NCBI GenBank assembly: GCA_004009845.1
Contig: RMBW01000193.1
Location: 1-33,517 of the forward strand
Reading direction: 5' to 3'
From: Davidsoniella eucalypti
Lineage: Eukaryota > Ascomycota > Sordariomycetes > Microascales > Ceratocystidaceae
Length of the DNA stretch: 33,517 nucleotides
Below, one piece after another: positions 30,100 to 33,517 of this stretch (position 1 is its first letter; each line of letters opens with the position of its first letter). A program made the position numbers and the translations under genes. The notes beneath the pieces were generated by a model that saw nothing but the letters and a program-made list of their open reading frames with translations, searched no databases and was not told the DNA's origin.

Positions 30100-30540
30100 A
30101 ACAAAGAACGTCCTTCGGCAACAACCCGCCAATACAAGGTTCAGTTCGTACGTCTGCTATGCCGGCACTGAGGCAGGTGTTGAATGGTTCTGGGTGACGG
30201 TATTGCTCCCTTTGCCCAACAGCGAGTGGCTCTAGCTCTCTAAGCACGGCTCCAAGAAGTACAGGGTCTCAAAGTTCAGCCGGAAGCCACAGCTTCACTT
30301 CAGATACTGAGAACGCACCTCTCGATGTTGATGCCTCGACTTCGGTACCAGGTAAGTGATATCCTTCTTCTCGTCTTCCTAATTAAACCATAACTAACCT
30401 ACCTACATTCAGTGAGAACGATAGCAACGTCAAAAATGGGAAAAAGCCCATGCAGGGCTCCGGGAAAAAGTGTTAGAGCATTAACCTTTTTACAGTAATT
30501 TCCTGTGCTACCTTAGATAACTGCCTGCCGATTCCTTAAT
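30100..30540. pseudogene. Coding-like fragments of unclear strand, unrecognised
   Basis: On the minus strand about 30350-30120 reads nearly open (EVKLWLPAEL, stop, DPVLLGAVLRELEPLAVG, HPEPFNTCLSAGIADVRTE), broken by two stops. On the plus strand the same DNA gives a Ser/Thr-rich reading that ends at CCAG|GTAAGTG (about 30350) with a CTAAC branch point and a TTCAG acceptor near 30412, then an open stretch to a TAA near 30498. I recognise neither reading. They may be a continuation of the helicase-bearing element or a separate broken gene. Confidence 0.3.
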
Positions 30541-30926
30541 AAACGATTGTTCAAAACTGTCCTCCTGTCGTACACGCGATTGCTTCTGTTGATATGTTGA
30601 AGAAACCATGTTGTCAAAATCTTATTGTTGCTGATTCATCTACCTTCCTTATTTTTTTGTTCCTTAACCTGCCCCTCGAGTATATTAGGGTTAACAGCAG
30701 GGTTTAAGAAGAGGTACCCACCAACCTTATCACACAAGTTCCCACTAACAAAATAATATAATTCCATCAATCAAAGCCTTGCGCTAGCTTCACAGCCTTG
30801 TCCTTTTGGATGCTTCGAGTATTGCGACAATATATCTTCAACCACATGCGCTGCTCTGCTCTGAGCTCGTCGTCGCCTATCGCTCGTATATTCACATTAC
30901 CCAGACTTCTGTAAACTCAATCCACT
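30541..30926. promoter_or_regulatory. SWD2 upstream region
   Basis: AT-rich promoter and 5' UTR region of SWD2, with pyrimidine-rich patches and a TTAGGGTTA at 30685-30693. No gene is seen. Confidence 0.5.
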
Positions 30927-32207
30927 ATGGCGGCAACGCCAATGGACCTTGATGGCGCCTATAGCGCATCACTGAGTACGTCCCGTACAGGCTTGAACAG
31001 CCTGACACAGCTCAGCGACATCATGCACACGTTTCGCCCAACTAAAGTATGTTGCTTGCGTTGAAAAAAAATATAGATGCCATTGCAAGATTGATCTGTA
31101 ATCTCGTACTTCTGTAATTCCCCGAGTATCAAAATTGGCACTATATTCTGACCTTTGTTTCTTCGTTGCTTATAGCTCTTCCGCCGTGATGATATCCGCG
31201 ATGGCCGCCCCACGCCACACATTCTTTCTCTCGACTTTGACGACCCAGGCGAGCTTCTCATGACTTCCGAGAGTGATGAGACGATCCAGATCTATAGTGT
31301 ACGCGAAGGAAAGCATGAAAAGTCTCTGCTTAGCAAGAAATACGGCGCTAAGCTGGCTCGCTTCACCCACCTGAGCTCCGGCATCATCTATGCCAGTACT
31401 AAACAGAACGATGCTATACGCTACCTCGCCACACACGACAATTCGTTTATTCGATACTTTGAAGGTCACGAGAGTCGGGTATCGTCCATCTCTATGCATC
31501 CAGGCAACGACACCTTCATCTCATGTTCCCAAGACAACACTGTGCGCCTATGGACACTCGGCACCCGCCAGTGGGTAGGCCAACTATTCCTCAACAACCC
31601 ATATCTGTCAGCCTATGATCCGTCAGGCCAAATCTTTGCCGTCGGCTGTCCAACCTCCGGCACCGTCCTTCTATACGACTGCCGAAACTTCGACAAAGCG
31701 CCGCTAGGAATCTTCGACATTGCGGCTGTGGGCCGTCACACGAACCATGCCAACTTAATGCGCGGCTGGACGAAGCTCGAGTTCTCAAACGACGGAAAGT
31801 TCATCCTAGTGGCTACTAATGGTGACGGTCATTTTGTGCTGGACTCCTTCGATGGCTCTCTTAAGTCGTATCTGCGACTCGGCCGCGCTGGGCTGGGTCG
31901 TGTACAGCGCCGTCTGGCGCCGGGAGAAGCTACGTCGTCATCGAACACCTCGACGTTCACCGCACCGCTGGAGAGTAGTGGCGACTGCTGCTTTTCGGTC
32001 GATGGCCGTTTCGTGCTGAGTAGTTGTGGCAGCGACGTGGCGGTTTGGGATCTACGCAATATCGCCAAAGAGCGTGCCATCATGGATCCAAGCTTCATGC
32101 TAGAAGATGGAAAGCGCTCGGCTGCCGTATTGGCGTTTAACCCGCGCTTCAACTTCTTTGCGACGGCGGATACGGAGGTCACGTTCTGGGTTCCTGATCC
32201 ACACTAG
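30927..32207 (+). CDS. SWD2: WD40 protein Swd2 (COMPASS and CPF subunit)
   Basis: Two exons, 30927-31046 and 31176-32207, with a 129-nt phase-0 intron (GTATGT...TATAG), giving 383 residues. The start is the first ATG (MAATPMDLD) in good context. A ~35-residue variable head leads into FRPTKLFRRD and ILSLDFDDPGELLMTSESDETIQIY, the first WD repeat. Hallmarks of Swd2/WDR82 follow: REGKHEKSLLSKKYG, ASTKQNDAIRYLATHDNS, FIRYFEGHESRV, SCSQDNTVRLW, AYDPSGQIFAVG, and later repeats ending in VAVWDL and a short final blade. Swd2 is shared by the Set1/COMPASS histone H3K4 methyltransferase and the cleavage and polyadenylation factor. The protein is complete. A Ser/Thr-rich insert near residues 268-285 (GEATSSSNTSTFTAP) is likely a surface loop. 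Confidence 0.93.
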
Positions 32208-32899
32208 ACTAGCCAGTGTGTTCTCTGTCAAAAGTAGCATGGCTTTCTTTTCTTTCAGCCGTCATCTCTCCTGGCTAATGTCTCGGTTAATGGTGTCTAT
32301 CAGTTGTTCTTTGGGAATGGCGTTTGGGTTTATTTCGGGCTTTTCTCATCATTTTTTTTTACCCCTACAAACGCATAAATGACTTTGCGTCAGGCACTAC
32401 GTTGAGCGCCAGTAAACTTCACTATTCATCTATATAGCTAGCTATATTGTACATACTATATGCATTTTGTCTCGTTCTTCAGAACCTTCCCTCCTCTTGG
32501 AACACACATGTAGTTGTAAGTAACTCAATGCAACATTGGATATGCAGGCCAAAACTTCTGCTTTCTGCTAGGCTTACAAGGTTATACCTACTTGGGCAAA
32601 AAAAAAAAAAAAAAACTTGCGCATATCCCGCTCAAAAAAGCTCGGCCTAACAGAACCGTCCTTGCTTGCTAGTCAGAAGCACCTCACTTTCCCTCTTCAG
32701 CCTATTTCTCGCACCACAAACTGCCTAGGAACCAACTACCGAAACGAATCCTCACTTCTAAATCGAATAAGTCTTTGGTAGTGGCCCATATAAACGGCGG
32801 TAGTGGTGGAGGGTTATGGCAAGGCTGGAGAGGGGGGGATACGGGGGCTTCTTGTTAGTACTTAGAGAAAGCTGATGCTTATCTCAGGGAAGCCAAGGA
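32208..32899. other. Intergenic region downstream of SWD2
   Basis: AT-rich DNA with the likely SWD2 3' UTR, an 18-base poly-A run at 32598-32615 and a CTATATAGCTAGCTATATTG palindromic stretch near 32430-32450. No gene is supported. Confidence 0.5.
32598..32615. repeat. Poly-A tract (18 A)
   Basis: An uninterrupted run of A on the plus strand in non-coding DNA. It has no obvious retroelement body beside it. Confidence 0.85.
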
Positions 32900-33517
32900 A
32901 CAGTCTGCTGGTTTAGATTAGTCTTGTCATTCCTCTGCCAGGACTCGAACACTGTCGCGGCCTCGATATGTCTCCTCGAGTTGGACGAAGAGACGCGAGA
33001 TCTTTTGTGTGTTGCGAGTTGCTCCCCCGGGCTGTTTGTTTCTCTTGATAGTGAGGCTCAAACTTGACGGCAATGACAAGGGGACGGCCTACGAAAACTG
33101 TACCTACGCAACATAGAAGCTCCAAATCTTACTTTGAAGAGCGGCGCAAGTATCGTTTTCTACCAGTGTATCTACGACAAGTCAACTTCTCAGTAGATTT
33201 GAGAAGGCATTATGTACCCTTTTTGAGGAGGGGGGCATCATGCCACACACGATGAATAGAGAGGAGATTCGGGCTCAGGTCCCCCGCTTGAATATCTTGA
33301 GATGGCCTACAAGGAACTCGAAGCTAGTAGTTGAGACTCAGTCGAGTGCTTCACGATGCTCGCTCGGATGGAAGACTGTGTACAGGACTATGACCAGCAA
33401 GTGAATGCGTGCCCTGTGCGAACAGCAGCTTCCGTCTCAACGAGACGAACGAATCGTAGCTTACGACTAAGAACACTAGATATTCGACCTAGTAGGAATT
33501 CAAGGAATGGGGACGTG
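32900..33517 (+). pseudogene. Possible decayed coding region running off the right edge
   Basis: Plus-strand pieces read like protein but in shifting frames: SNTVAASICLLELDEETRDLLCVASC (given here in two joined pieces, SNTVAASICLLELD and EETRDLLCVASC), then GDGLRKLYLRNIEAPNLTLK, then LEYLEMAYKELEASS. From the ATG at 33356 a frame stays open to the window end (MLARMEDCVQDYDQQVNACP...). Base composition is less AT-rich than neighbouring intergenic DNA. No family is recognised; it may be a broken gene or chance. Confidence 0.3.

Noticed and set aside
32598..32615. Poly-A run as the tail of a retrotransposed copy
   Set aside because: No retroelement body or flanking duplication was found beside it; slippage is enough to explain it.
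1..33517. CRISPR arrays, bacterial operons, plasmid or phage features
   Set aside because: The intron-rich genes and protein families are eukaryotic; no regularly spaced direct repeats were seen.

Overview
The window looks like nuclear DNA of a filamentous ascomycete (Pezizomycotina). Genes are broken by short introns with GTRNGY donors, CTAAC-type branch points and YAG acceptors. The recognisable proteins (Yak1, Pub1, Swd2, Ncs2/Ctu2, Oac1) read as fungal orthologues. I cannot place it below subphylum from the sequence alone. Exon joins were worked out by eye from splice signals, reading frame and family conservation.

Layout: a secreted GH5 glycoside hydrolase (776-2062, +) converges on a proline/alanine-rich Mediator Med2-like protein (2373-4033, -). 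A 3.3-kb gene-poor stretch leads to a Pub1/TIA-1-like three-RRM protein (7326-9446, +). A second, 4.7-kb, largely pyrimidine-rich gene-poor stretch leads to the DYRK kinase Yak1 (14143-18031, +). Yak1 converges on a fungal RRM protein of unknown role (18796-20123, -). That gene is divergent from an unrecognised 655-residue acidic/basic protein (21258-23292, +). Then come tRNA wobble 2-thiolation subunit Ncs2/Ctu2 (23889-25441, +), convergent mitochondrial oxaloacetate carrier Oac1 (25728-26934, -), and, after a transposon-rich gap, COMPASS/CPF WD40 subunit Swd2 (30927-32207, +).

The most structured non-genic part is 27.2-30.5 kb, between OAC1 and SWD2. It holds tRNA-like (pol III box-like) hairpins, a 411-bp MITE-like element with ~90-bp terminal inverted repeats flanked by TA, and a 5'-truncated LINE copy with a (ATC)n 3' tail and a perfect 15-bp target-site duplication. 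The LINE lies just downstream of a decayed PIF1-like helicase that still shows a removable intron. A further decayed coding-like stretch lies at the right edge.

The intact genes are mostly housekeeping: transcription (Med2-like, Swd2), RNA binding (Pub1, RRM protein), nutrient/stress signalling (Yak1), tRNA modification and mitochondrial transport. They show no sign of forming a cluster or a shared pathway. I see no CRISPR array, rRNA, or convincing intact tRNA.
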